Shown here one piece after another: positions 16,351-23,454 of a DNA stretch of 50,069 nt (position 1 is its first letter; every line of letters begins with the position of its first letter). The translations under genes and the position numbers were made by a program. A model generated the notes under the pieces. It saw only the letters and a list, made by a program, of their open reading frames with translations, had not been told where the DNA came from and made no database searches. The DNA is from an uncultured Bariatricus sp. (GTDB lineage: Bacteria > Bacillota > Clostridia > Lachnospirales > Lachnospiraceae): the NCBI GenBank assembly GCA_934320645.1, contig CAKRFP010000020.1, forward strand, positions 1 to 50,069. Reading direction: 5' to 3'.

Positions 16351-17076
16351 ATGAGTTTGACCGTTGTTAAAGGACTTCAGTCAGAAATCTTCGTTCCGGT
16401 AACTCCGCCGCCAGTATGGGCTCCGGTGAAAAAGGAACTGAAGGATATGACAATTGCCCTCGCTACAGCAGCAGGTGTACACCACAAGGAACAGAAGAGA
16501 TTCAACCTTGCCGGTGACTTTACCTGGAGAAAAATAACAGATAAAATGCCGTCAGATGAATTAATGGTATCTCACGGTGGATATGATAACAGTGATGTAA
16601 ACAAAGATATCAACTGTATGTTCCCGATTGACCGTATCCATGAACTTGCAAAAGAAGGATTTATCAAAGCTTGTGCACCGGTACATGCCGGATTCATGGG
16701 TGGTGGTGGAAACCAGGAGAAATTCAAACATGAAACTGGTCCGGCCATTGCAAAGATGTTCGTTGAAGAAGGGGTAGATGCAGTTATCCTGACCGCTGGT
16801 TGAGGTACCTGCCACCGCTCTGCAGTTCTGGTGCAGAGAGCGATTGAAGCCGCAGGAATTCCTACAATTATTATTGCTGCGCTTCCACCGGTTGTACGTC
16901 AGACCGGTACCCCACGTGCGGTTGCTCCGCGTGTTCCTATGGGAGCTAACGCTGGTGAACCACACAATGTTGAGATGCAGACTGGCATCGTAAAAGCAAC
17001 TCTGGAACAGCTTGTGAAGCTGGATACTCCAGGAAAAGTTGTTCCGCTGCCGTTTGAATATGTAGCGAAAGTATAA
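16351..17076 (+). CDS. prdB: D-proline reductase selenoprotein subunit PrdB (UGA read as selenocysteine)
   Basis: 241 residues if the in-frame TGA at 16801-16803 is read as selenocysteine (residue 151, context LTAG-U-GTCHRS). The reading frame continues to a TAA at 17076 with clear PrdB sequence on both sides. Sec with nearby Cys is the redox site that reductively opens D-proline held by the PrdA pyruvoyl group. Standard gene callers would split it into a 150-residue protein and a fragment starting at 16831. selC upstream and the hairpin right after the UGA support recoding. RBS AGGAGG is 11 bp before the ATG. Length and Sec position agree with C. sticklandii PrdB. Confidence 0.95.
16816..16842 (+). 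promoter_or_regulatory. Bacterial SECIS-like hairpin in prdB
   Basis: CTCTGCA (16818-16824) pairs with TGCAGAG (16832-16838) around the 7-nt loop GTTCTGG, 15 nt after the UGA. G and U residues in the apical loop and the distance fit bacterial SECIS elements read by SelB. Confidence 0.75.
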
Positions 17077-17184
17077 TCAAATCCACTGCGAAGCAGTTGT
17101 TTGATTATGAACAGGTAGTGAAGCGGATTGCGATTATCCGCTTGCGAAGTGAAAATTGCCGGATAAGGCAAAAGGCTGGCTAGA

Positions 17185-17241
17185 AGGGGACATCCCCGGC
17201 AGGATTGGGGCGAAAGCCCTGGTTTGCCGGGGATGTCCCCT
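17185..17241. terminator. Very strong hairpin between prdB and prdD
   Basis: A perfect 17-bp GC-rich stem (17185-17201 with 17225-17241) whose loop holds a second hairpin GGGC-GAAA-GCCC (17208-17219). Only CCTTATTTGTT follows, so it is a weak terminator at most; it may act as an RNA stability or processing signal. An AGCGGAT/ATCCGCT hairpin lies upstream near 17120-17145. Confidence 0.6.
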
Positions 17242-17264
17242 CCTTATTTGTTCCATAGGAAATT

Positions 17265-17300
17265 GCACTACATACCAGAAATGTGCAAAGGCACATTTCT
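17265..17300. repeat. Copy B of the dispersed palindromic element
   Basis: 17265-17287 matches 3318-3340 at 18 of 23 bases, all differences being transitions, and runs into the hairpin AGAAATGTGC-AAAG-GCACATTTCT (17277-17300). Copy A ends in an analogous hairpin. Confidence 0.6.
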
Positions 17301-17326
17301 GTTCAATTTAGAATTGAGGATGATAT

Positions 17327-18091
17327 ATGGAGAAAGAAATAGATCTGCGCCGGCTTGTGATCAAAGCCTTCCATATTACTGATGTGGAAGAAGGCGAAGA
17401 AAATAAAGTGACAGCATCCGGGGAAATGATGATCGAGAAGAGAATTCTGGATGATATTTTACCGAAATATCCACAGCTTTCTAAACTGGATGTACAGATC
17501 ATAAAGCCGGGAGAGCATGACCGATATACCAATACGATGATGGATATCATTCCGATATCAACAAAGGTACTTGGGAAGATCGGGGACGGGATCACGCATA
17601 CACTCACCGGTGTTTATGTGATCCTTACCGGTGTGGATGAAAACGGAAAGCAGGCACATGAGTTCGGATCCAGTGAAGGTAATCTGAAAGAGATGCTGTA
17701 TCTGAACCGGGCAGGTACTCCGGGAGAAGGCGACTATATTGTGTCGTTTGATGTGGTCCTGAAGCCGGGAATGGGGCAGGAAAGAGAAGGCGTGCTTGCA
17801 GCGCACCATGCCTGTGACGAATTTATCCAGATTTTCCGCGAGCAGATGAAGAAGTTCAGGGGCGATCTCTGCACAGAGAGACACGAATATCATGATGTGA
17901 TCCGCCCGGGCAAAAAGCGTGTCCTGATTGTGAAGCAGGTTGCCGGACAGGGCGCAATGTATGACACTTCGCTGTTTGCAAAAGAGCCTTCGGGAACTGA
18001 AAATGGACGCTCGATCATTGATATGGGAAATATGCCGGTGATCGTAACACCAAATGAATATCGGGACGGAATCATCCGTTCTATGCAGTAG
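17327..18091 (+). CDS. prdD: Proline reductase cluster protein PrdD (PrdA N-half paralog)
   Basis: A 254-residue protein aligning with residues ~165-417 of PrdA: VIKAFHITDVEEG with HYKITEVKRG, YTNTMMDIIPI with YSNTIMDVQPI, FGSSEGNLKE with FGSSEGYLDE, RPGKKRVLIVKQVAGQGAMYD with the same block of PrdA, and DMGNMPVIVTP with DLGNVPIMASP. It ends exactly where PrdA has Thr417, so it corresponds to the 45-kDa fragment without the N-terminal linker region. It is known from other proline reductase clusters, but its role is unsettled; assembly or regulation of the reductase, or a related substrate, are possible. It has no Cys at a cleavage site of its own. Confidence 0.85.
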   Translation: MEKEIDLRRLVIKAFHITDVEEGEENKVTASGEMMIEKRILDDILPKYPQLSKLDVQIIKPGEHDRYTNTMMDIIPISTKVLGKIGDGITHTLTGVYVILTGVDENGKQAHEFGSSEGNLKEMLYLNRAGTPGEGDYIVSFDVVLKPGMGQEREGVLAAHHACDEFIQIFREQMKKFRGDLCTERHEYHDVIRPGKKRVLIVKQVAGQGAMYDTSLFAKEPSGTENGRSIIDMGNMPVIVTPNEYRDGIIRSMQ

Positions 18092-18102
18092 GAGGTGCGA
18101 TT

Positions 18103-18576
18103 ATGGGAATTGGACCATCGACAAAGGAAACATCACTACACCATTTCAGGGATCCGCTTCTTGATGTTGTATCATCAGATGAAGACCTGGATCTGATGGG
18201 GATTATAATTGTCGGAACGCCGGATGACAACGCAGATAAACTGCTTGTCGGAACCCGTGCGGCGGTGTGGGCGGAAGCCATGCGTGCAGATGGAGTTATC
18301 CTGTCATCTGATGGATGGGGGAACAGTGACGTGGACTTTGCGAATACAGCTGAACAGATGGAAATCAGGGGGATTCCGGTAACCGGACTGAAATTCAGTG
18401 GTACGGTTGGACAGTTTGTAGTGGAAAATGATCATCTGGGAGGCATTCTGGACATCAACAAAAGCAAAGAAGGCGTTGAAACGGACGTGCTTGGAGAAAA
18501 TAATGTGACAGAGCTTGATGCAAAAAAAGTCACAGCAATGCTGAAGCTGAAGATGAGAAAGAATGAGGATCGTTAA
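18103..18576 (+). CDS. prdE: Proline reductase cluster protein PrdE (PrdA C-half paralog)
   Basis: A 157-residue protein aligning with PrdA from Cys418 onward: GIGPSTKETS with CIGPASKEMS, LDLMGIIIVGTP with VDLCGVIFVGSP, GWGNSDVDF with GFGNNHIDF, RGIPVTGLKF with RGIPVVGLSF. Gly2 takes the place of the pyruvoyl-forming Cys, so it cannot make the cofactor. The ATG lies 11 bp after prdD behind TAGGAGGTG, so the pair is co-translated and probably binds as a heterodimer. It is the last gene of the operon. Confidence 0.85.
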   Translation: MGIGPSTKETSLHHFRDPLLDVVSSDEDLDLMGIIIVGTPDDNADKLLVGTRAAVWAEAMRADGVILSSDGWGNSDVDFANTAEQMEIRGIPVTGLKFSGTVGQFVVENDHLGGILDINKSKEGVETDVLGENNVTELDAKKVTAMLKLKMRKNEDR

Positions 18577-18640
18577 GTTTTGTGGATCTGAAGAAAGCTG
18601 TCAGAAAAGAATCTGACGGGAACAAGCTAAGAAAGCATAG

Positions 18641-18695
18641 AAAAAGTCCTGTGAGGCTACCGGATATCATACCGGGGCTTCCGCAGGACTTTTTT
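18641..18695 (+). terminator. Terminator of the prd operon
   Basis: AAAAAGTCCTG (18641-18651) pairs with CAGGACTTTTT (18683ff) around an inner CCGG-containing helix, with a T run at 18690-18695. A smaller GTCAGA/TCTGAC hairpin lies just before it near 18600-18616. Confidence 0.85.
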
Positions 18696-18763
18696 GATAC
18701 CTGTCACTGGAAATGGAATTTACGGTGACAGAAGTTATGATAATCTGTGTAAAGATTATCTGT

Positions 18764-19384
18764 TTAATCTGCTTCTGTATCTTCGATAATGTGATTGCGG
18801 ATGATCGCACGGATGCTTTCGTTGAGGTAAGGCTTTAATTCCTCGAACGACATCGGATCGTTGTCCAGAATGGTACTGTATGAAGTTGAACTTGCAAGTT
18901 CAATGATCAGAAACAGCATGGTCTCTGGCGCGCGAAGCTTAATTGTCGGATGATCCAGAAGGATATTGCTGAAGTATGCAAGAATATCACTCTCGTCATC
19001 ACGCACGTTATTGGTGATGGCTTGCCTAAAAATGCCCCAGCTGAGATTCTTGGAGATAAATCGCAGAATCAGTTTGTTCTTCTGCATTGCATTTAACACA
19101 TAATCTACAATAAAAATGATCTTATCTTCGAATTCAGGAATGTCGGCTGTCTCCAGAGCTTTATGTGCTCTCTGGAAAAGTCGGCTGGCTGTTCGTGCAA
19201 TCAGCCGGTCACGTATCTCGTATTTGTCTGCAAAATATAAATAGAAAGTTCCCTTCGCAACTCCAGCCTTTTTTGCTATATCGCTGATTGATGTTTTCTC
19301 GATCCCCTGATTCAGAAATAAATCGTATGCGCTTTGAAAGAGAGCATCCATTTTCTGATGCTTGTTTTCATCTACTTTTCCCAT
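18764..19384 (-). CDS. TetR/AcrR-family repressor
   Basis: A 206-residue protein with a clear N-terminal TetR helix-turn-helix (AYDLFLNQGIEKTSISDIAKKAGVAKGTFYLYFADK, residues ~19-53). The C-terminal domain is all-helical and carries no diagnostic motif. It is divergent from the heptad-repeat gene, with a 195-bp shared intergenic region holding three copies of a 13-bp palindrome on both promoters. It therefore most likely represses itself and the neighbour. Start at 19384 is backed by AAGAGGA. Confidence 0.88.
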   Translation of the reverse strand: MGKVDENKHQKMDALFQSAYDLFLNQGIEKTSISDIAKKAGVAKGTFYLYFADKYEIRDRLIARTASRLFQRAHKALETADIPEFEDKIIFIVDYVLNAMQKNKLILRFISKNLSWGIFRQAITNNVRDDESDILAYFSNILLDHPTIKLRAPETMLFLIIELASSTSYSTILDNDPMSFEELKPYLNESIRAIIRNHIIEDTEAD

Positions 19385-19416
19385 GATTCATTCCTCTTTT
19401 CCTTTGAATTGTCTTT

Positions 19417-19445
19417 ATTATAAAATCAAAATGACTTGGAGTCAA
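19417..19445 (-). promoter_or_regulatory. Promoter of the TetR gene
   Basis: Minus strand TTGACT (19445-19440), 17 bp, TATAAT (19422-19417). The -35 box is part of operator 1. Confidence 0.78.
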
Positions 19446-19522
19446 CTTTTTTGTAGAAAAATATTGACTTGTGGTCATTTTTGAGTTATAGTAAGTGCGA
19501 GTTAGAAAATGACCAGTAGTCA
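19432..19522. promoter_or_regulatory. Three palindromic TetR-type operators
   Basis: TGACTTGGAGTCA (19432-19444), TGACTTGTGGTCA (19465-19477) and TGACCAGTAGTCA (19510-19522) all fit TGACYNNNRGTCA. The first covers the -35 of the TetR promoter, the second the -35 of the plus-strand promoter, and the third lies downstream of its -10. Centre-to-centre distances are 33 and 45 bp. Confidence 0.82.
19464..19492 (+). promoter_or_regulatory. Promoter of the heptad-repeat gene
   Basis: TTGACT (19464-19469), 17 bp, TATAGT (19487-19492), with operators 2 and 3 on and after it. Confidence 0.78.
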
Positions 19523-19579
19523 AAAAAGAAAAGCATACCGACAGGAAAGTCAGTAGAGGCTTACAGGAGGTTTTTAATT

Positions 19580-21862
19580 ATGAAGAACAGGGAATACAGA
19601 GTATTAGTTACACTTGCACTTATGGCATCGCTTGTAATTGGAAATGTTGCAGGAACAACAGGAACTGTACAGGCGGCAGATAATAAAGATACAGAGACTA
19701 AGAAAACAATCGAAACAAAAACAAACAGTAGCGTCGCACCTACAAAAGATGAGACTGTATATGTAAAAGTAGATGACGCAGGAAATCAGAAAGATGTTAC
19801 CGTATCTGACCAGTTGAAAAATATTTCTAGCCTTGGAACTATCGATGATGTATCAGATCTGAAAGATATCAAAAATGTAAAAGGTGATGAGACCTATTCA
19901 GAAAGCAATGGAAAACTGGTATGGAAGGGAGATAAGAAAGATATCTGCTATCAGGGAACTACCACAAAGAAGATTCCGGTAGGAATGAAGGTTACATATG
20001 AACTGGATGGAAGGAAAGTTAGTGCAGATGATCTGGAAGGAAAGAGCGGACATCTGAAAATCCATTATGAATATCAAAACACAACAGCAGATGATGGAAA
20101 TTACACACCATTCCTGATGGCAACCGGACTACTGATGGATGGTGAAAAATTCTCAAATGTAACTGTTAATAATGGAAAGGTTATTTCAGACGGTGACAGA
20201 AACATCGTAATCGGAATGGGTCTTCCGCAGCTGAAAGAACAGCTTACATCAGTAAGTAGTGAAGTGGATGATCTGGATATCCCGGATTCATTTACCGTAG
20301 AAGCAGATGTGACAGATTACGAAAAGGTAGAAGCTGTTACCGTTGCAACCAATGAAGTGTTCAATGAGATTGATACGGATGAATTTGGCAGCCTTGATGA
20401 ATTGAAGGATTCTATGACAGAGCTTCAGGATGCGGCTAATCAGCTTGTAGATGGTTCCGGACAGCTGAAAGACGGACTGGATACACTGCTTTCTTCATCA
20501 GGAACACTGGTAAGCGGAATTGATCAGTTGGCAAGTGGCGGAAATACATTGGCTAGCGGAACTGGTAGTCTGGTGAGTGGAGCGAATACACTTGCAGATG
20601 GAAGCAAGAGCCTGGCAAGTGGAACAAGCCAGCTGGCAAGCGGAGCAGAAAGTTTGAATGCAGGAGCAGCACAGGTGGCAGATGGAGCAAAGAGCGCAAA
20701 AGACGGAGCTGGACAGCTTGAAAGTGGAGCGCAGGCATTAAATGATGGTGTTGCACAGATGCAGAGCCAGGTCGGAGTCGGAGTAAGTTCGTTAAGTGAT
20801 GGTGTTGGACAACTGAGTGACGGAATCGGTCAGGCAACAGCAGGTGCGACAAGTCTTACAGAAGGTTCAAAACAGGTAGCAACAGGAGCTGGACAGGTAA
20901 GAGATGGACTTACACAGGCACAGGCAGGAGCTGGTTCGTTGAAAGACGGGGCGGATCAGTTGCAGGCAGGAGTTTCTGCTTTACAGGCAGGCTTGAATAC
21001 TATTGCGAATCCAGAGAATAGCAGTGCTATGATCGCAGGGCTTGAGGCTTTGAAACAGGCAGTGCCGGAACAGGCAGGGACAATTGACCAAATTATTGCG
21101 GGTATACAGGCGCAGCAGACGGCAATTAGTCAGGCGGCAGCAGGAGCAGGAGATCTTGCAACGGGAGCAAACAATCTTGCAACAGGAGCAGGAAACTTAT
21201 CAGCCAGCCTTGGAACACTTGGAGCAGGAGCAACACAGGTGGCAGATGGAGCCGCAAGTTTACAGGAAGGAGCTGGAACATTAGAGGGTGCACTTGGAAC
21301 ACTTGGAGCAGGTGCAAACCAGTTACAGACCGGTGTTGGCAGTATGGCAAACCAGCTTGCAGCAGGAACCAAACAGCTTTCAGATGGAACCGGAGCATTA
21401 CTTGCGGGAACACAGAGCCTTAATTCAGGACTTGGAACATTAAGTGCAGGCGCAGGACAGGTAAGTGAAGGAAGTGCAGCTCTCAGCACAAATATGAAGA
21501 CAGCAAATGCAGGAGCACAGTCAGTGGCAAGCGGAGCAAGCCAGCTGGCAAGTGGAGCATCCCAGCTCAATAGTGGAGCCGGAACTCTGTCAACAGGTCT
21601 GAACACACTCCAGAGCAGCACAGGCGAGTTGGTATCTGGTGTAGAACAGCTTGATTCTGGAGCAGCTGAACTGAACAGTGGTATGATCCAGTTCAACGAA
21701 GAAGGAATTGAAAAACTGGTAAGCGTATTTGATGGAGACATTGATGCACTTCTGGATAAGGCAAACGAACTTCTGGATGCATCCAAAGAATACAAGAACT
21801 TCTCTGGAATCGCAGACGGAATGGACGGAAGCGTAAAATTCATTTTCGTAAGTGATAAATAA
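19580..21862 (+). CDS. Secreted X-X-X-Leu-X-X-Gly heptad-repeat protein (YhgE/Pip-like extracellular part)
   Basis: 760 residues. A signal peptide (residues ~1-33: basic start, hydrophobic VLVTLALMASLVIG, then TVQA cut site) is followed by an acidic linker and a beta-rich domain with DGRKVSADDLEGKSGHLKIHYEY (~155-180). From about 280 to 720 come dozens of 7-residue units of the type xxLxxGx (LASGTSQ, LADGSKS, LQAGVSA), which form long coiled or spiral rods in YhgE/Pip and MMPL-associated proteins. Unlike YhgE it has no membrane segments and no LPXTG, so it is secreted or held by a partner. It is controlled by the divergent TetR. Function is unknown; phage-infection-like or transporter-accessory roles are guesses. 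Confidence 0.8.
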   Translation: MKNREYRVLVTLALMASLVIGNVAGTTGTVQAADNKDTETKKTIETKTNSSVAPTKDETVYVKVDDAGNQKDVTVSDQLKNISSLGTIDDVSDLKDIKNVKGDETYSESNGKLVWKGDKKDICYQGTTTKKIPVGMKVTYELDGRKVSADDLEGKSGHLKIHYEYQNTTADDGNYTPFLMATGLLMDGEKFSNVTVNNGKVISDGDRNIVIGMGLPQLKEQLTSVSSEVDDLDIPDSFTVEADVTDYEKVEAVTVATNEVFNEIDTDEFGSLDELKDSMTELQDAANQLVDGSGQLKDGLDTLLSSSGTLVSGIDQLASGGNTLASGTGSLVSGANTLADGSKSLASGTSQLASGAESLNAGAAQVADGAKSAKDGAGQLESGAQALNDGVAQMQSQVGVGVSSLSDGVGQLSDGIGQATAGATSLTEGSKQVATGAGQVRDGLTQAQAGAGSLKDGADQLQAGVSALQAGLNTIANPENSSAMIAGLEALKQAVPEQAGTIDQIIAGIQAQQTAISQAAAGAGDLATGANNLATGAGNLSASLGTLGAGATQVADGAASLQEGAGTLEGALGTLGAGANQLQTGVGSMANQLAAGTKQLSDGTGALLAGTQSLNSGLGTLSAGAGQVSEGSAALSTNMKTANAGAQSVASGASQLASGASQLNSGAGTLSTGLNTLQSSTGELVSGVEQLDSGAAELNSGMIQFNEEGIEKLVSVFDGDIDALLDKANELLDASKEYKNFSGIADGMDGSVKFIFVSDK

Positions 21863-21886
21863 TTGATGAATAATAGATAGAAGGTG

Positions 21887-21915
21887 GGAGACAGGTTTTG
21901 AATCTGTCTCCTTTT
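21887..21915 (+). terminator. Terminator of the heptad-repeat gene
   Basis: GGAGACAG (21887-21894) with CTGTCTCC (21904-21911), then TTTT. Confidence 0.78.
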
Positions 21916-21984
21916 CGTATTATGAGTGCCAGATATTAGATTTGCTGATTGATTTTTTAGCTTTATAATTTTGAGTCAAGTATT

Positions 21985-22019
21985 AAAAAACACCGGGAAG
22001 TCAAAAAGCTTTCCCGGCG
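21985..22019 (-). terminator. Terminator of the minus-strand small acidic protein gene
   Basis: Minus-strand stem CGCCGGGAA/TTCCCGGTG (22019-22011 with 21999-21991) followed by TTTTTT (21990-21985). It lies about 30 bp after the stop of the 63-residue gene. Confidence 0.82.
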
Positions 22020-22048
22020 TAAAATATCCGTATTCATTTTACAAAAAT

Positions 22049-22240
22049 CTAATACCGTAACTGTATTCCCTGCTCTTCAATCCAGTCTTCGAGCTCATCC
22101 TGGGAATCAGCAGCCCATTCGGAGTTAGAACCGGCTTTGAATTCGTCTTTCAGATCTTCCTGCATCAGCTCTTTTGAAAATACGGGTTTCTCGCCTATAC
22201 GGGGATCTTTCTTGTTATCTGTCGGTCTGGAATTACTCAT
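22049..22240 (-). CDS. Small acidic protein of unknown function
   Basis: 63 residues, rich in Asp/Glu (EDLKDEFKAGSNSEWAADSQDELEDWIEEQG), with no membrane segment and no recognised domain. I do not recognise a named family. It is judged real because AAAGGAG lies 9 bp before the ATG and a clean terminator follows. Only about 28 bp separate the ATG from the terminator hairpin of the structured RNA upstream, leaving no room for a promoter. Expression should therefore need read-through of that hairpin, making this gene a candidate target of RNA-based attenuation. No partner gene is evident. Confidence 0.65.
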   Translation of the reverse strand: MSNSRPTDNKKDPRIGEKPVFSKELMQEDLKDEFKAGSNSEWAADSQDELEDWIEEQGIQLRY

Positions 22241-22267
22241 ATTTTCACGTCTCCTTTACTTTTGGAT

Positions 22268-22556
22268 AGAAAAAACATGACCCCTCGAGGTCATGTCTTT
22301 TCTTTTTGGTATGTCATTGAGAGGTTTTTCCTCGTTGCATTGCAGTTTGCCTTATATACAAAGCTGGGGAATGCTCCTTCAAAGAGGATGTATATATAAA
22401 TTGGAGTTTTATCGTTGCAAGATCATTCTTGGGGGAAACGACCGGCAACAATATAACTGCAATAACAACCAATGTTGTAGCTTAATCAAGTCTTTTTTAA
22501 AAATAGCGGTATCCTTGTGTTGGAAACCGCCTTTGGTTTAGCTCTCTGATTAAGTT
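22268..22556 (-). ncRNA. Candidate structured RNA (free sRNA or attenuating leader), ~285 nt
   Basis: A minus-strand transcript bounded by a perfect-looking promoter (22591-22563) and a terminator (22296-22270). Helices in plus coordinates: 22481-22488/22547-22554 (8 bp) closing the 5' domain; 22506-22514/22522-22530 inside it (8 pairs, one mismatch); a long-range 9-bp perfect helix 22339-22347/22455-22463, continued by 22348-22351/22444-22447 and 22334-22337/22466-22469; 22353-22360/22389-22396 with an inner 22375-22378/22385-22388; 22412-22416/22437-22441 with an inner 22418-22422/22427-22431; and a GAGG/CCTC hairpin at 22321-22333. No convincing ORF. It shows none of the marks I know for tmRNA, RNase P, SRP, T-box or common riboswitches. 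The raiA motif and a 6S variant should be tested. Confidence 0.68.
22270..22296 (-). terminator. Terminator at the 3' end of the structured RNA
   Basis: ACATGACC (22275-22282) pairs with GGTCATGT (22289-22296) around a 6-nt loop. On the minus strand it is followed by TTTTTTC; on the plus strand by CTTTTC, so it could work both ways. Confidence 0.8.
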
Positions 22557-22562
22557 GGTTAA

Positions 22563-22591
22563 ACTATATCACTTTATCACGGTAGTGTCAA
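22563..22591 (-). promoter_or_regulatory. Strong promoter of the structured RNA
   Basis: Minus strand TTGACA (22591-22586), 17 bp, TATAGT (22568-22563). The predicted start is near 22556, 100 bp after the nitroreductase stop. Confidence 0.85.
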
Positions 22592-22667
22592 CAAGAAACT
22601 GGTAAATTTTTAGATAATTTGTGTATTAAAATGTGTACAACACGGTCAACTGTACGCCTGTGAGAGA

Positions 22668-23210
22668 TTAACGGTATTGGATCAGCTCCTGAACTGATTT
22701 ACGTGCCGGAGCAGTTGGGGTGACAGCGGGCTGACCGATCGCAATCAGGGCAGATACATTCAGACTGTCATCGAGACCGAGAATTTCTTTTACTTGTGTT
22801 TCATCGAAGATGCCCATGACAACAGAACCGATTCCACATTCGTGTGCAGCGAGCTGGAAGGTCTGCGCAGCGATACCGGCATCAAACATTTCCCATTTAT
22901 CCTTTTTTGAGGTGGAATAAGCTCCGTCCTTTTCGTAACCGCTTTTTCCCGGAACGGAAGCGAGAACAACCAGTGCCGGAGCACCAAGAATGATGCCTGT
23001 ATTCCATTCAAATCCCATAACAGCTTCTCTGGCAATCCTGTCTTTGAGTGTTGTTTCTTCTATTATAATATATCTTGCTGTCTGCGTATTCTTCCAGGAT
23101 GGAGCGTAGGCACTTGCTTCTACGATTTTCTCGATCACTTCATGTGAGACAGGCTCCTCTGTAAATTTGCGGATCGTTCTTCTTGTTTTGATTGCATCTA
23201 ATGTCTGCAT
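22668..23210 (-). CDS. Nitroreductase-family FMN oxidoreductase
   Basis: 180 residues with the classical nitroreductase start (DAIKTRRTIRKFTEEPVSHEVIEKIVEASAYAPSWKNTQ), where the RR pair and the PSWKNTQ loop contact FMN. A central GIAAQTFQLAAHECGIGSVVMGIF matches the family's dimer helix, and it ends in ALIAIGQP...RKSVQELIQYR. Such enzymes are homodimers using NAD(P)H to reduce nitro, quinone or enone groups; the true substrate cannot be read from sequence. AAGGAGG is 7 bp before the ATG. It is a single-gene unit on the minus strand. Confidence 0.88.
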   Translation of the reverse strand: MQTLDAIKTRRTIRKFTEEPVSHEVIEKIVEASAYAPSWKNTQTARYIIIEETTLKDRIAREAVMGFEWNTGIILGAPALVVLASVPGKSGYEKDGAYSTSKKDKWEMFDAGIAAQTFQLAAHECGIGSVVMGIFDETQVKEILGLDDSLNVSALIAIGQPAVTPTAPARKSVQELIQYR

Positions 23211-23419
23211 AATATGCGTCCTCCTTCTATTATATATAAGATGGTGCGGGGGAAAATCGAAAGACAGTCTGCATTTAGCGAAGAAGCCTATGGATCCGAT
23301 ACCCCAATGAATATGAGAATATTATACCGCAAAAAGAGTGTAAGCAAAATAGCACAAAAAGAGAAGTTTTTTCAAGAAAATTTTGTATGAAAAAAAGTAC
23401 AAAAAATAAAATAAAATGC

Positions 23420-23448
23420 TTGCAAAATGCGGAAACATCGGGTATACT
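23420..23448 (+). promoter_or_regulatory. Main promoter of the S10-spc ribosomal cluster
   Basis: TTGCAA (23420-23425), 17 bp, TATACT (23443-23448). A very A/T-rich tract (23360-23420) directly upstream could be an UP element, as usual for highly expressed ribosomal promoters. Confidence 0.8.
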
Positions 23449-23454
23449 AAAAAA

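Noticed and set aside
16351..16803. prdB as a truncated pseudogene (150 residues then stop)
   Set aside because: The stop is TGA, the downstream frame continues as PrdB, a hairpin follows at SECIS distance and selC is nearby.
17327..18576. prdD/prdE as one gene broken by a frameshift
   Set aside because: PrdE has its own TAGGAGG and ATG, PrdD ends with a stop in frame, and the break is exactly at the cleavage boundary known for PrdA; both genes are known as separate in other clusters.
20440..21700. Tandem DNA repeats resembling a CRISPR or satellite array
   Set aside because: The periodicity is 21 nt in frame and encodes variable xxLxxG heptads; there are no constant repeats with unique spacers.
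22293..22541. Plus-strand 82-residue ORF
   Set aside because: It is antisense to the structured RNA, has no ribosome site and an odd composition.
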